A stretch of DNA of 64,000 bases, taken from positions 79,646,163 to 79,710,162 of the forward strand of contig CM054177.1 in NCBI GenBank assembly GCA_028829895.1, in the 5' to 3' direction. The notes below the pieces were generated by a model, which was given only the letters and a program-made list of their open reading frames with translations, was not told where the DNA came from and searched no databases. Positions 25,106 to 37,015 of this stretch are shown here, in pieces; the stretch's first letter is position 1, and every line of letters begins with the position of its first letter. This DNA is from Sinotaia quadrata (lineage: Eukaryota; Mollusca; Gastropoda; Architaenioglossa; Viviparidae). A program made the position numbers and the translations under genes.

Positions 25106-25164
25106 GCACGCACGCACGCACGCACGCACACACACACATACACACACATACATATATATACACA

Positions 25165-25196
<32 letters not shown>
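25038..25196. repeat. (CA)n / (CGCA)n compound microsatellite
   Basis: A (CA)n of about 62 bp is followed by (GCAC)n of about 28 bp and further CA/TA dinucleotides. It is a strict purine-pyrimidine alternation. Confidence 0.98.
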
Positions 25197-25394
25197 GAAG
25201 CAAGTCTCAAGTTGCCAACAGTTCCCATATTCAGTCATATAACGCTTTTGTGGCATAGCGTTCCTTTGAAAAACGAATGCCCATTAGACATCCTCAACAG
25301 GATGCAATATGCAGCTGTCCACATAATTCGACCCTTCAGTGTCCAAAGGGAGGCTCTTTTAAGGCAATGGACTCTATAAAAGGCTCTATATATT

Positions 25395-25920
25395 ACCAGG
25401 ACAGACTGCTAAGCACCATGTAGCACCATAACAGACCGTCAAGCACACTGTAGATACACCAGGACAGACCGTCAAATACGCTGTAGACACACCAGGTCAG
25501 ACTACCTTCAGATACTGTAACACCAGAACAGATTGCCAAATACACTGTTACACCAGAACAGACTGTCAAGTATACTGTAACACCAGGACAGATTGTCAAT
25601 ACACTGTAACACCAGAACAGATTGTCAATACACTGTAACACCAGAACAGATTGTCAGTGCACTGCAACACCAGATCAAATACACAGTGATACCAGGACAG
25701 ACTGTCAAATACATAGTAACGTCAGGACAGATTGTCAATACACTGTAACACCAGACAAACTGTCAAATACACTGCAACACCAGATCAAATACACTTTAAC
25801 ACCAGGACAGACTGTCAATACACTGCAACACCAGATCAAATACACTGTGACACCAGGACAGGACAGACTGTCAAATACACTGCAACACCAGGACAGATTG
25901 CCAATACACTGTAACACAAG
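25395..25920. repeat. ~29-bp minisatellite, about 17 copies
   Basis: Units are of the type 'caccagaacagattgtcaat' plus 'acactgtaa', with length variants. The left end is most diverged. Confidence 0.95.
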
Positions 25921-25929
25921 GTCTAACGC

Positions 25930-26335
25930 ATATCAATGCTCTGTCAATAACTGATTAGAGAATGTAGACATACCAATGCTCCATCAATAATTGATCGGGA
26001 ATGTAAATATACCAATTCCTTGTCAATAACTGACCAGGGAATGTGGACATAATAATGCTGTCAATAACTGATCAGGGAATGTGGACATAACAATGCTCTG
26101 TCAATAACTGACCAGGGAATGTGGACATAACAATGCTCTGTCAATAACTGAACTGGGACTGCCGACATGTCAATGTTGTATCCAAAAATCTGATCAGGAT
26201 TGCAGACACAACATTTATTTACCATTAACTGTTTGGGAACTGATCAGGATTGCAGACACAACATTTATTTACCAATAACTGATTGGGAACTGCAGGCATT
26301 GCAATACTGCATTGCACTTTGATTGGGGACTGCTG
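25930..26335. repeat. ~42-52 bp tandem repeat, about 9 copies in two sub-blocks
   Basis: The left block repeats 'tcaataactgaccagggaat' plus 'gtggacataacaatgctctg'. The right block (26180-26290) has two copies of a ~60-bp variant with 'gatcaggattgcagacacaa'. Confidence 0.9.
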
Positions 26336-28664
26336 ATAGTCGAATATTTTATTATCAAATTCCGTTTCTGAAAGAATTTTGCTTTGAAAGTGAATTTTTA
26401 AAATAGTGATTCAAACAGTTCTCTATTAATATATATGAAGCTGACACACTTTCCTGGCAAGCATCACGGTCAACTGCTGGCCGTACAGTTATTTTTGCAG
26501 TGCTCTCCTGGATAAAATAAGTTTTATTTCTTTATGAGATGGGATAATACTATAATAAACACATACTAGAAAAAAGAAAAGAAAACAAAATCCACTTTAT
26601 ATAAAATCTACACAGAAGGATGGCAACTGACGAGTCACTAAGTAAGCTAGCAAAATATGCTTGGAGTTGACTAACATTTAAAACCTAGAAGGAGCAATGG
26701 TAATTCTAGTTTGAATTTACCATTGTAGTTTATTTCAAATTTAAAAAATACTGGTATTACTAGGAAGGGAGAAGAAACCTTTGCCATTTAACTGAACGTG
26801 GCCCGCAGACACATGAATAAATTATTGAGGTGAAAGTAATCATGGATTCTAGTAAGCCCAACGTTTATCAATGTCTGATTAGGGACTGCACATCCCCGAT
26901 TAAAATGTTATCAAATAACTAATCATGGATTTACTCATCAGGGGCTCAGTGTGAACACACAGTCTCAAACAAAATGTATTCCAAACACATTCCCGTAATG
27001 TGCACACTCGCAGGTATACATTTAGAGTAGTCTACTCTTGTGCTGGGAAAGACATGACACTAGTAATGATCTTTAAACACTAAATTCGATAAATCAAGCA
27101 AAAAGACATCTGCAGAATCTTGCTGCTGAATATTTTTTTTGAAAGTATCAAATAATAACAGTAATAATAATAACAACAACATTAATAATTATATCCCGCT
27201 TTTTATTTGTTGACGGACTTGAAAACGCAATCTGTTTCCAATCCATCATTTCGACTTAGTTTGTTGTTGACTGTTAAAAATAATTCAACGCAATAACTGC
27301 GTGTGTACATATCAACTATAGACTAATGGAGTACGTCATTGCTCAGTAGGAGTCAGCGAGTATCCGCTTCAGAAACTGCATCAAACTGGTTAAGGAAACT
27401 CAGAGCGACCTCCCCTCATACCGGATATCGCAGTAAAATGCTACGAAGGTAGGTGGCGGTCACAGAAACAACTTTAGCTTCAAGGCGCAATGCTCACCAA
27501 TTTACGAGACCCATTTCAGAGTATATTTACATACAATTCTTGCCAAGCAAAGCCATATTTCACTGGAAAGTGTCCTTTTGTCGTGTATAAATTCGATGAT
27601 TAAAAACTTTTCAATCCTCATTCTCAAAATGTCTTCCTGTTTCCAAACGGATAATCGAGAGTTTCGTTCGTCGGGTTATCCTGAATTTTTAATAAGTATT
27701 ATTAGATTTTTAAAATTTATATATAAACTATTCTGGAATGATGAAGGTATAATATATTTTTTTAGACTTTTTATAACTATTTGGATGATTAGCTACAGCT
27801 CCAAAGCCCGATTTTGCAAAAAGAAAAAACAGTGCTGCATGATGTATAAATTAATTTCAGCCTGAATTGCTGGAGCACTGACACTTTAATAATTTTTTTA
27901 AATGTATCATCCACATTAGAGTGGGTAATTAAGTCAATCAGCATGTCTAAAGAGTAATGCCATTTATGACTGCAGCCAATGTATGCCTTTCTTGGCTGTT
28001 ACAGTAACAGTTAAAGCTCATACGTCAAGAAAATATGTGACACTGTCGGACACGTGACATTCGAGTATGTAGAGGGCGGTGAAAATTAAAACCGACGGAG
28101 GGCGCCAAATCGGTGCGACCTGTTTCACCCCCCTTCCGCCAGCCCTCCTGCCCTCCACCTCAGACGCACCGCGAGGCTGTGGGGATCCCCCACCCCACCC
28201 CAAAGCAGACCAAAACCGAGAACATCGAGGTCTATTGCGGCTTCTGGGGTGAATGTGAGCAAAACACATAAAACTTAGTGCAGCAACAGATTGGCGACAT
28301 TTTAATAAAATAAGAAAGTGAGTTGAAATGTGATTATCAAAAGCAAATACTCGTTCCAGTTCATCTCTATTTTAACGTGTTCATTGAGTGGAGATAGCGC
28401 CTTTAAGAGACAATGCTAAACTTTGGATACTAAATTATCAGATAATTTTCCTTGGTCATGAAACTACACCGATGCATATGATTTAGAGTGGGGAAGATAA
28501 ATTGGTGCCATGTGCGAAAGACCTGCGGAACTCTCAAGCTGGAATAGCAGAACATCAGAAGAATCAACCGTTGGCAGGGTGGTGTTAAAATTTCATTCCA
28601 ATGCATATGCCTACCAACCAACTCACTTTATCCTTGTCTGCAATCTCGGAGGAACTTGATTCAA
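26336..28664. other. Mostly unique non-coding stretch
   Basis: I searched this region for upstream exons of the lectin-like gene and found none I can support. The stretch 28050-28260 is G/C-rich, with an 83-codon minus frame of no recognisable family. Confidence 0.35.
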
Positions 28665-28797
28665 TATTTGATCTCTTCCGACTTTGTTCCAATATTTGAT
28701 CTCTTTCCAGCTTGTTCCAATATTTGATCTCTTTCCAGCTTGTTCCAATATTTGATCTCTTCCGAGCTTGTTCCAATATTTGATCTCTTCCGAGCTT
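28665..28797. repeat. 28-29 bp minisatellite, about 5 copies
   Basis: Units are 'ttccaatatttgatctcttt' plus 'ccagcttg' or 'ccgagcttg'. The array abuts the LTR fragment that starts at 28798. Confidence 0.93.
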
Positions 28798-28917
28798 GAG
28801 TGGTGTCTTCCGGAGAATTAGTAATAACATAAATTAAGATTTTCATACTTGTAATTAGTTATGGATGATTATTAATAATAATAATCTTATCAATAACTAG
28901 GGTGGAGTTGTGTCACA
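28798..28917 (+). mobile_element. LTR copy 3, 3' part only (plus strand)
   Basis: 'gagtggtgtcttccggagaa' through 'cttgtaattagttatggatg' to 'ggtggagttgtgtcaca' aligns with the last ~115 bases of the 42384-42689 LTR. It is bordered on both sides by minisatellites. Confidence 0.65.
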
Positions 28918-29125
28918 CAATCTATTTGAATTTTTACTTACTCTTGTATTAGATCTCAAGACCAATCTATTTTACTTTTTACTTACTCTTGTATTAGATC
29001 TCAAGACCAATCTATTTTACTTTTTACTTACTCTTGTATTAGATCTCAAGACCAATCTATTTTACTTTTTACTTACTCTTGTATTGGATCTCAAGACCAA
29101 TCTATTTTACTTTTTACTTTGAACT
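28918..29125. repeat. 45-bp minisatellite, about 4.5 copies
   Basis: Units at 28946, 28991, 29036 and 29081 ('gtattagatctcaagaccaa'...) are spaced exactly 45 bp. Because 45 is a multiple of three, a periodic 70-aa frame results. It is not a gene. Confidence 0.96.
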
Positions 29126-29149
29126 AGATCTCTAAACTAATCCATTTGA

Positions 29150-29510
29150 TTTTTTTTTTTTACTTACTTTTAAACTAGATTTCTGGAGACCTCCGTACCT
29201 ATGTATTTGACTTTTAACTTACTTTTAAACTAGATCTCTGGAGACCTTCGTACCTATGTATTTGACTTTTAACTTACTTTTATACTAGATCTCTGGAGAC
29301 CTCCGTACCTATGTATTTGACTTTTAACTTACTTTTATACTAGATCTCTGGAGACCTCCGTACCTATGTATTTGACTTTTAACTTACTTTTATACTAGAT
29401 CTCTGGAGACCTTCGTGCCTATGTATTTGACTTTTAACTTACTTTTATACTAGATCTCTGGAGACCTTCGTGCCTATGTATTTGACTTTTAACTTACTTT
29501 TATTCTATTT
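29150..29510. repeat. 55-bp minisatellite, 6 copies
   Basis: 'ggagaccttcgtacctatgt' recurs at 29185, 29240, 29295, 29350, 29405 and 29460. Its 'aactagatctc' motif resembles the neighbouring 45-bp unit, so the two arrays may share an origin. Confidence 0.96.
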
Positions 29511-29878
29511 TATCTCTCTCTATATATATCTTTAGTATATATTTGCTTTCTATTCGAATTATTGCCTCAACTTGATCTTTCTACTTGATTCTCTTCTTGG
29601 CTTGTCAGCTTACCCTTTGTCATAATATCTCTAAATTTATTGACCTCTTTACCAAATATCCAATGTCTGTATGTAGTTGTTGTGCGTGCACACGTGTGTA
29701 TGCGTGCGTGCGTGTTCGCCTTTATTCGGGATATTTATTTAGGTGAACTGATTTCAACCATTGTGAGTGCTTGTGCACACTCACTGCTGACGTCATTCCA
29801 CTGCTAGAAGAACTGTTTTCTTACGAACATGACCGATTTTTCATACAATTTTCTTCCGGGACTACTATTATTTTTCAG

Positions 29879-30018
29879 GGAGCAGTCAGGCGTGGAGTTG
29901 GAGCATTGAGGGTAACGAAATTGGTCTTCCTCAAGGGATCAACTATCGAAATGAGAAACAACAAAACAATGCGAGCTTTGATCGCACTGACTGTCTTGGG
30001 GTCGATTTCCATACAAGG
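29879..30018 (+). CDS. Putative internal exon: C-terminal half of a C-type lectin-like domain
   Basis: A pyrimidine-rich acceptor (actattatttttcag, AG at 29877-29878) precedes an open frame with codons starting at 29881. It reads SSQAWSWSIEGNEIG, then LPQGINYRNEKQQNNAS, then FDRTDCLGVDFHTR, and stops at TAA (30022) unless spliced at GTATAA (30019). The WxW pair, the G-I-N-Y step, a QQNN in the place of the EPN/QPN calcium-site motif, and the following D-C pair match the order of landmarks in the second half of C-type lectin domains. The usual W after the N-Y step is replaced by E, and the calcium-site motif is non-canonical. Sugar binding is therefore uncertain. Upstream exons were not found. 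It could be an eroded relic. Confidence 0.42.
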
Positions 30019-30149
30019 GTATAACCTAATCCTAGCAGTGGGGTGAGACGACAGCAAGCCATGAAACGGTATCGGTTAGCTTGACCTCTAGCTACTTGCA
30101 GCAGAGGTGACAACTTTGATTCCATGCATCTGCAATCATTTACTTTTAG
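30019..30149 (+). other. Putative 131-bp intron between the lectin-like exons
   Basis: It begins GTATAA and ends TTACTTTTAG. It joins the two lectin-like exons in phase 0, removing the in-frame stop at 30022-30024. Confidence 0.38.
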
Positions 30150-30188
30150 GGAGCTGGAGATCGGAAAAGCAGATTATGCGAGAGGTAA
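30150..30188 (+). CDS. Putative terminal coding exon of the C-type lectin-like gene
   Basis: Read in the phase left by the preceding exon it encodes GAGDRKSRLCER followed by TAA (30186-30188). C-type lectin domains normally end with a Cys-Glu pair just before the C-terminus, and LCER-stop fits this well. The third of the four family cysteines, expected between the D-C pair and this one, is not seen. Either the exon joint is not exactly right or the domain is unusual or degenerate. The short length makes chance a real alternative. Confidence 0.35.
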   Translation, partial: GAGDRKSRLCER

Positions 30189-33100
30189 TGAAGCACACAC
30201 AATTGTTAAGTCGAGCATGGCTACTTTTGAAAGAAAAGTACATTCTTCTAAGCGCGTAAGGGTTCAGTTACCGCATATTCTTTAAGTGTGTCTTCTCGTT
30301 GTGAAGTAATTTTTCAGATATAAGAGTTCAGAGATTAATATTTCAACCATCGAATAGTTAACAGCAATTGCTCGCTAAGTGTAGTTAAATTCGTCGTTTT
30401 ATGTTGCGACCAATAGAAATCGCGGAATCTTAGAGGTCATTGCCTTTGTTTACATTCAGCTTTTGAAAGGCATCGTCTTTCGTCATTTGTTCGCTATTGA
30501 CCACTTCAAAAAGTTTTATCAGCGGTGACTTTAAAGCTCGAGTTGAGAGAAAATTTCCGCTTCAGAGAAAGAAAACGTGTTACCAAAATATTATAAGCTT
30601 AAATCTAAACAAAAGTCCCAAGCAAGCAATGAAGCACTACTTTCTTCGGCAGCCTTCAGACGAGTAGTGACTAGGACACGCGAGTCTTCAGTCCAACTAG
30701 TATTGTGCATGATTTTCACAGTCTTTCATTTTGAATCATTTTACAGCACGACTTACTTTGGGCTATGGATACTGATTATCTTTTTTTAAATTTTATTTTA
30801 TCCTTGCTTTGTGGTAAGCTGTATTGTACTGGAATGTACACATTAGTTGTTGACACATTGACATCCATGACAGTGATACACATTACTGTTGCTAATCGTC
30901 TGTAGACAAAAGTTGACAGGTGTGTAGACAAGTGACTTAAAAGTACAGTAAATTTAATATAAATAACTTTGTAATTGTACAATTTACATTTTGCTCTGTA
31001 CTTAATCCAGCAGATACATATTTCTCATTTTAGATACAACAAACAAAATTCACCAAGCAAATTTTAGAGTTATATAATAATCTTTTCATAATTGGTATAT
31101 ATTCTTGTGCTGCAATTTCATTATGGCAGAAGTAGGTATATGTCATAAATTCCATCTGAAAATAAGCATTTTAGATTTGTAATAATATGTATTGTGCATG
31201 CTTTGAATGCAGATCTTTAAAGCTCATAATGGTTAGATGTTTTTAGAATTAGTTTTAATGTTGAGTCATTCATATTCCTGTACATATGTGTAGACTACTA
31301 GCAAATTATGAAAGCACACGCAAACAAAATTATTTATAACATTTTGATATGATAAAAATAACATTAAGTTAACTATTATAAAAGAATTATTTTACAATTT
31401 ATCTATAACATAAATCATAGATAGAGAGCTAAATAAATATGTGTGGGTGTCTGTGTGTGATTCTGTAAATGTATATAACATACACTTTTATGTTTCTATA
31501 TTAGATTTCTCAGAAATATGTTTATATACGTGCAAAATGTATACATACAGTAAAATACAATACAAAATAAACATATAACAAAGTTCATATTTACATATGT
31601 AACAAGAATAAATATAAAGGTCTATTATAATATGGTACTTTTATGTATTAATAGTATGTCATATTTTTATCTCCTTGTCACATTTTTCTGTAGTCAGTAT
31701 TTTTAATCACCCAAATCATACATACTGGAAATACTTTTTTTTATTTGAGAAAAAGTTTGTACAAAATACAATTGAAAAAATCATCAAGACAAAGAGAGGT
31801 TTTGATATTTTCATTGGTTACAAATTACAATGATAAAATTTCAAAAGTGTCATAATTTCCTCCAGATTAGAATTGAATAAAAATATTATGATATTAAATC
31901 ATAATTAAAATAATAAAATCAGCAGAAAAGAAGTTTTATAATAATTAATTATGTTTACTTTAGAGATGAAATAGCACCTTTATTATAGTATTAGCCATAT
32001 AATGATTAATAAAAGCTTTTGTTTTTTTTACAGATAAGAAATGCAAGTTAAATCTAACTTAACTCATTTTCATTATTCCTTCTTGTACAATATTTGTCTA
32101 ACATGTAAAGATATACAAAGATATATCAGTAATTCATTCCAATTTGGTACGCAGACTTTTTATTAGATAAAAACATTCATTTTCTTGTATGTTAACATCA
32201 CTACTTATAGTCAAATTTTTAAATTTTATATTATAATGAACGTATTAACACTGATGTAATGTTACTTGAATAAAATTATTCCTCAACACCTTATTGCTTT
32301 TTGTGAAGAAGGAAAGCCTGGTCAGAACTAGGACTTATGTATAAACATGAATACAGTGTATATAAGATGTAAGATGTAAATGATATATGAGATGTGTCCT
32401 ATCTAAACCAATCAGCACATTTATTTAAACATGCTAAAAATACTTTACTTTTGAATATCTCTTCATGTTAATTTTACTTTTCAATGTGTTTATATGTAGT
32501 ACATGTATTTCTGTCTTGTGTCAACCGAGGCAAAAGAAGCAAAAGGGTGACCACTTCACTGTAAAATCATTCTCTAATCATACAAGATAATTCTACAATT
32601 ATATTATATTTTTTTTATTTTAAACACATGTGTGTATGTGTCTATATTTATTTTTTACCAGGTATAGTAGATAGGCTGCATACAAACAATTCATCACTTG
32701 GTCATATCAATTTTGGGTCTCAGCTCTGTGTACCAATAGTACTGTAAATGCAACTTGCCAAGAATACCTTACAGGTGTGCTCATCCCAAGATATAAAGCT
32801 ACAAAACAGAGGACATGCTCAACTAACTCTGTGTTTTGTTATTATTCATGTAACTATAGTTCTAACACATATTATATAGTGAGATGTTTTATTTCAATAT
32901 TGTAACAGCTTGCTATAACGAAAATAATTAAGTCTTAGTGCAGCAATATCATTACTTCAAGTTATTTACAAAATGAATTTTGGTTGCAATATTTATCTTA
33001 GCAAACATATTCAGAGTTTGTTTAAAATGCACACATATACGTGTGTGTGTGCGCGCGTGTGCATGCAATTTCTAATGATTAAAAATGCATATTTTCATGT

Positions 33101-33610
33101 ATATTTATCTCTAACATTTTTTAAAAGTACATGTTAAGTTTGTCCTTAAAAATGTATGTGAGACCATTTAATTTGTAGAGATATTAGTAATAATTTTTTT
33201 AGAGGAAAACACTTTTTATAATAAGAGGTGATCCGTTTAACAAACAAATATAATTCTGTGTAGAAACAATAAGCCTTACATTCATATGCAAGAATAGACA
33301 CTTAATTCAGTAATATGGAAATTCAAACTTTTGGTTTTGCCTTGTTGACAAGGTTTGTGCTTAAAATGTTTTTTCGTTCAGTTTACTTAATTTAGATTTT
33401 TAAAAAATAAAAATAAATGTTGCATCCAAATATCATATACTTTAGTTACTGTTGTATAATTGAATATACTTTATAATATGACATAACGTGTTTGTAAAAG
33501 TTTTGTTTTAAGTTTACGTGAAATCAGTTGAATGTGGGTCAGAGGTCATGATCAGACATAAGGTTTTACAAACTTGCATAATGTTCAATAAAACTGTTTG
33601 GCCACTCCTT
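30189..33610 (+). other. Minisatellite-free AT-rich block, possible 3'UTR of the lectin-like gene or a separate transcript
   Basis: For about 3.4 kb after the putative stop there is no tandem array, unlike the DNA on either side. AATAAA occurs several times, for example at 31432-31437 and in 'gttcaataaaactgtttgg' near 33590, which is followed by T/G-rich sequence. A CCAAT box lies near 30410 ('gaccaatagaaatcgcgg'), so an independent promoter at 30.4 kb is an alternative. Confidence 0.3.
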
Positions 33611-33790
33611 TATTTAGTTTATTTGACAATAAAACTGGTTGGCTACTCCTTTATTTAGTTTATTTGTACTGTATAAAGACTTGAATGAAGAAAATCGCCA
33701 CGAAAATGACACTTGCGACATACTTTATTGGTATTCAAGCACTCGAAAGCGACATACTTTATTGGTATTCAAGCACTCGAAAGCGACGCG
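33600..33790. repeat. Two short direct repeats
   Basis: A ~45-bp unit ('ggccactcctttatttagtt' type) occurs twice from about 33600. A 34-bp unit ('gacatactttattggtattc'...) occurs twice at about 33716-33785. Confidence 0.85.
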
Positions 33791-33929
33791 TTTGTTCGAC
33801 AGTATAGCTAGACTAGGATAATTGTCCTTAATGTATGTCATATCACGACCCGAATGTATTTGAAGAGATATTTGTACCTTTGACCTCCGCATTTTTAGCA
33901 CTCTTTAAACGAACAGCGAGCGACATAAG

Positions 33930-34110
33930 CATTTCTTCGTAAATATATAAAATTAAAACTATGTAAGAAATGACGTCACTGTTATTCTTCGTAAATATAA
34001 AACTATGTAAGAAATTACGTCACTGTTATTCTTGTAAATATAAAACTGTGTAAGAAATGACGTCACTGTTATTCTTCGTAAATAATAAACTATGTAAGAA
34101 ATGACCAAAC
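33930..34110. repeat. ~45-bp tandem repeat with CRE-like sites, about 4 copies
   Basis: Units contain 'atgacgtcactgttattctt' and 'aaaactatgtaagaa'. Two copies hold a perfect TGACGTCA palindrome, one has TTACGTCA, and the last is disrupted. Confidence 0.9.
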
Positions 34111-34165
34111 TATAGTCTAGATCACTGTTTTAATAGCAAAGAATTTTTTTATGAGAAGATTCTCT

Positions 34166-34640
34166 AAAAAATTTTTTTAAATGGTTATTATTCTTTTTTA
34201 ATCAGTCATTTCTCTTTCTCATTTCACAGTCAGTAAAGTCCAGTAACGTTAAAATAATGTTTTTGTTTTTTTAAAATGGTTATTATTCTTTTTTAATCAG
34301 TATTTCTCATTTCACAGTCAGTAAAGTCCAGTAACGTTAAAATAATGTTTTTGTTTTTTTAAAATGGTTATTATTCTTTTTTAATCAGTCATTTCTCTTT
34401 CTCATTTCACAGTCAGTAAAGTCCAGTAACGTTAAAATAATGTTTTTGTTTTTTTAAAATGGTTATTATTCTTTTTTAATCAGTTATTTCTCTTTCTCAT
34501 TTCACAGTCAGTAAAGTCCAGTAACGTTAAAATAATGTTTTTGTTTTTTTAAAATGGTTATTATTCTTTTTTAATCAGTCATTTCTCATTTCACAGTCAG
34601 TAAAGTCCAGTAACGTTAAAATAATATGTTTTTGTTTTAA
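34166..34640. repeat. 95-bp tandem repeat, 5 copies (two with a 7-bp deletion)
   Basis: 'ggttattattcttttttaat' recurs at 34183, 34278, 34366, 34461 and 34556. Copies 2 and 5 lack a 7-bp part of the 'tctctttctcatttc' segment, giving 88 bp. Confidence 0.96.
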
Positions 34641-34998
34641 AAACAAAAAAGCAATTTCCCGGTTCTTTTCAGTTCCATGCCATCCAAATGTCACCTCAGC
34701 ACACAGAACTATATTATTAAAAAACGGACGCAATTCCTTATATCCGGAAACTTCTTTGCCCGAGTGTTTCAAAGTTGGCCTACTTTCTCGGAATGGCATT
34801 TTTGTTTTGCATTTGTTTTCAAGTATATTTATTCCAAAAGCTCCCTGCAGAAACATAAAAAATACACATACACACACAACACAAAACACACTCTCTCTCA
34901 CACACCTATTTTCCCTGAAACCTTTCTCGTCTGAAAAAGGTCCATTTCATACCCTTACTTTGCAAGAGTATTCTTCCTCTCTCCATCTTTCCTTCACT

Positions 34999-35029
<31 letters not shown>

Positions 35030-35850
35030 TTTTTCCTCTCTCCATCTCTTTCTTGTTTTTAAAAAAAAACTCTCCAAATTGAAAAGCCATTACAATCTCA
35101 ACCCATGCACTTTCCTTGTCATATAGGTCACGTGATATCATGATAACCGATTGAAATGCTCGAGTCCACTGACCTTCATGCCTGAAATAGAAATCCACTA
35201 ATCCGACTGAATAAGGGTCCATCCATCCGACTATCATAAATACACTTTGCATTAGGGCTTGAGCCTTTTGTTTAATAAAAAATATTGTTATATGTGCTAT
35301 TATCTTGACTATTTTCTTTGGTTTAATTGACTGTTTTGATTTCTAATTCTGTTGATTTCAGCTACAGACGACTAAAGTCTTCATTTTTCTCTCACTGTCT
35401 AAAATGAAGTTCTGTTAACATAGTGTGTGTGTCTGTGTGTGTTGCGTTTCAGTGTCACAGTGCACAGACACAAAGAAATGAGAAATTACGTTGACACCGT
35501 CAGTGTTTTAAGCAACAAGTGGAACACGCGTGAAGAAACCTCCTTTCGTGACTTGACATCACAGGAGTTGCATCCCCTTTCAGGCCCTCACACGTGCTTA
35601 TCTTGTTATAATCTTGTAATCATGTATGCGAACTAGAACCAAAGCTTCTTGAATCTAAAAAATTATGAAAACGACAACGATGTAATCAATATAATTATTA
35701 GTAATAGTATTGACTGACAAGGATCTCGAAGTAGGTTTAAAACACAGACACACACACCAAAAAAATATATATATTTTATCTCTTCATTAAAATTTACTTT
35801 TAAAAATTAAAATAATTTGCCTTTTATGTAAAAGAAATTTTACAGTTTAC
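34641..35850. other. Non-coding stretch
   Basis: It contains a (CT)n run at about 34999-35022. Overlapping ~100-codon frames on both strands around 34575-35252 have no recognisable motifs. Confidence 0.4.
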
Positions 35851-35854
35851 GAGA

Positions 35855-36105
35855 AAAGCAGGTAATAGGAAACCAGGTAGGGACTGATGATAGCAAACCA
35901 GAGACTGGTGATAAGAAACCAGAGACTGGTGATAAAAAGCCAAGCAAGGAATGGTGATAGGAAATCGGGCGTGTATAGTTTATAGGAAACCAGGCAAGGA
36001 CTGATGATAGCAAACCAGAGACTGGTGATAAAAAGCCAAGCAAGGAATGGTGATAGGAAATCGGGCGTGTATAGTTTATAGGAAACCAAGCAAGCACTGG
36101 CGATA
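35855..36105. repeat. Tandem repeat with a ~120-bp higher-order unit
   Basis: Short units of the type 'gcaaaccagagactggtgat' repeat within a longer segment ('gccaagcaaggaatggtgat', 'aggaaatcgggcgtgtatag') that is present twice. Confidence 0.9.
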
Positions 36106-36124
36106 AAGGAGAATGATTTCTAGT

Positions 36125-36400
36125 TCAAGAGATCCCCATTCGGGATGGAAAAAATCCTACGTCTTTAACCGCTCCCTAGCTCGAGGTGGTGAGCTTAGCG
36201 TCTAGTTCGTCGGAAGGGACGATAAATAGGGTCCCAGTGGACAGAAGCCGCGCACGCTAAAGCTCCACCAGCATTTACAATTTGGGACGAGCACCAAGCA
36301 TATTTACCAAACTTAAGCTTTCTGGCGCGCTCTCCACTCGTGACACCAATTTTCTCCTTGCCAGAGCAGGAGCTGAGTTGGCGCATGCGAATGAGCAAAA
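36125..36400 (+). repeat. Possible SINE-like dispersed repeat fragment
   Basis: The order 'gtcggaagggacgataaata' / 'gggtccc' / 'gcgcacgctaaagctcc' resembles a sequence block ('gggacgttaaa...gtcccgtg...gcacgttaaag') that I recall from many invertebrate SINE-type repeats. It is distinctly richer in G+C than its surroundings. A search is needed to confirm this. The coding-like frames over it are not credible. Confidence 0.3.
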
Positions 36401-36614
36401 GTTGAAGGCGGACGTGGCCAAATCAGACAAACAAAACAATGGAAGTCATGATTGTGGGTGCTTGAAATGACCACGGAACCATCATAAAATTAATCATTAA
36501 AAATAAATATTAAAAAATTAATACCTTACATCACTTTCAGCTCTCGCGGTTTTTTTTATTCCAGATAAACAAAAGTACATGTTACAGAAAACGAATGACA
36601 TGCTAGATGCAGTT

Positions 36615-37015
36615 ACTGATCACGTGATTGTCAATTTACTCGAGCGACCACAGTGAAATATTGCCGGATGACTGACTTAGAGACATATTTCCAGCTGTTG
36701 GCAACTGATCTCGTGACTTAGATGTGTAATTATATTTACAGCTGTTGATAACTGATCACGTGACTTGGTGATACATATTTACATACGTTGTTCGTTGATC
36801 ACGTGACTTAGATGAAGCATATTTACAGTTGTTATTAGTTGATCACGTGACTTAGATATCACAAATTCACAGGTTATTTTGTTTGCCGACCACGTGACTT
36901 AGATAACACAAATTCACAGAGGAGGGGGGTTGTTAAATGATCACGTGACTTATAAAACAAAATCACAGAGGGGGTGTTAACTGATCACGTGACTTAGATA
37001 ATACTGATTTACATC
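36615..37015. repeat. ~45-55 bp tandem repeat carrying CACGTG E-boxes, about 8 units
   Basis: The core 'ctgatcacgtgacttagat' recurs with variable spacers. Seven units have a perfect CACGTG and one has CTCGTG. Spacers vary in length, including two with a G-rich insert ('gaggaggggggttg'). Confidence 0.9.

Noticed and set aside
27335..27448. ~110-bp AG...GT-bounded segment open in one frame
   Set aside because: The acceptor is weak, the product is unrecognised, and one open frame of this length is expected by chance.
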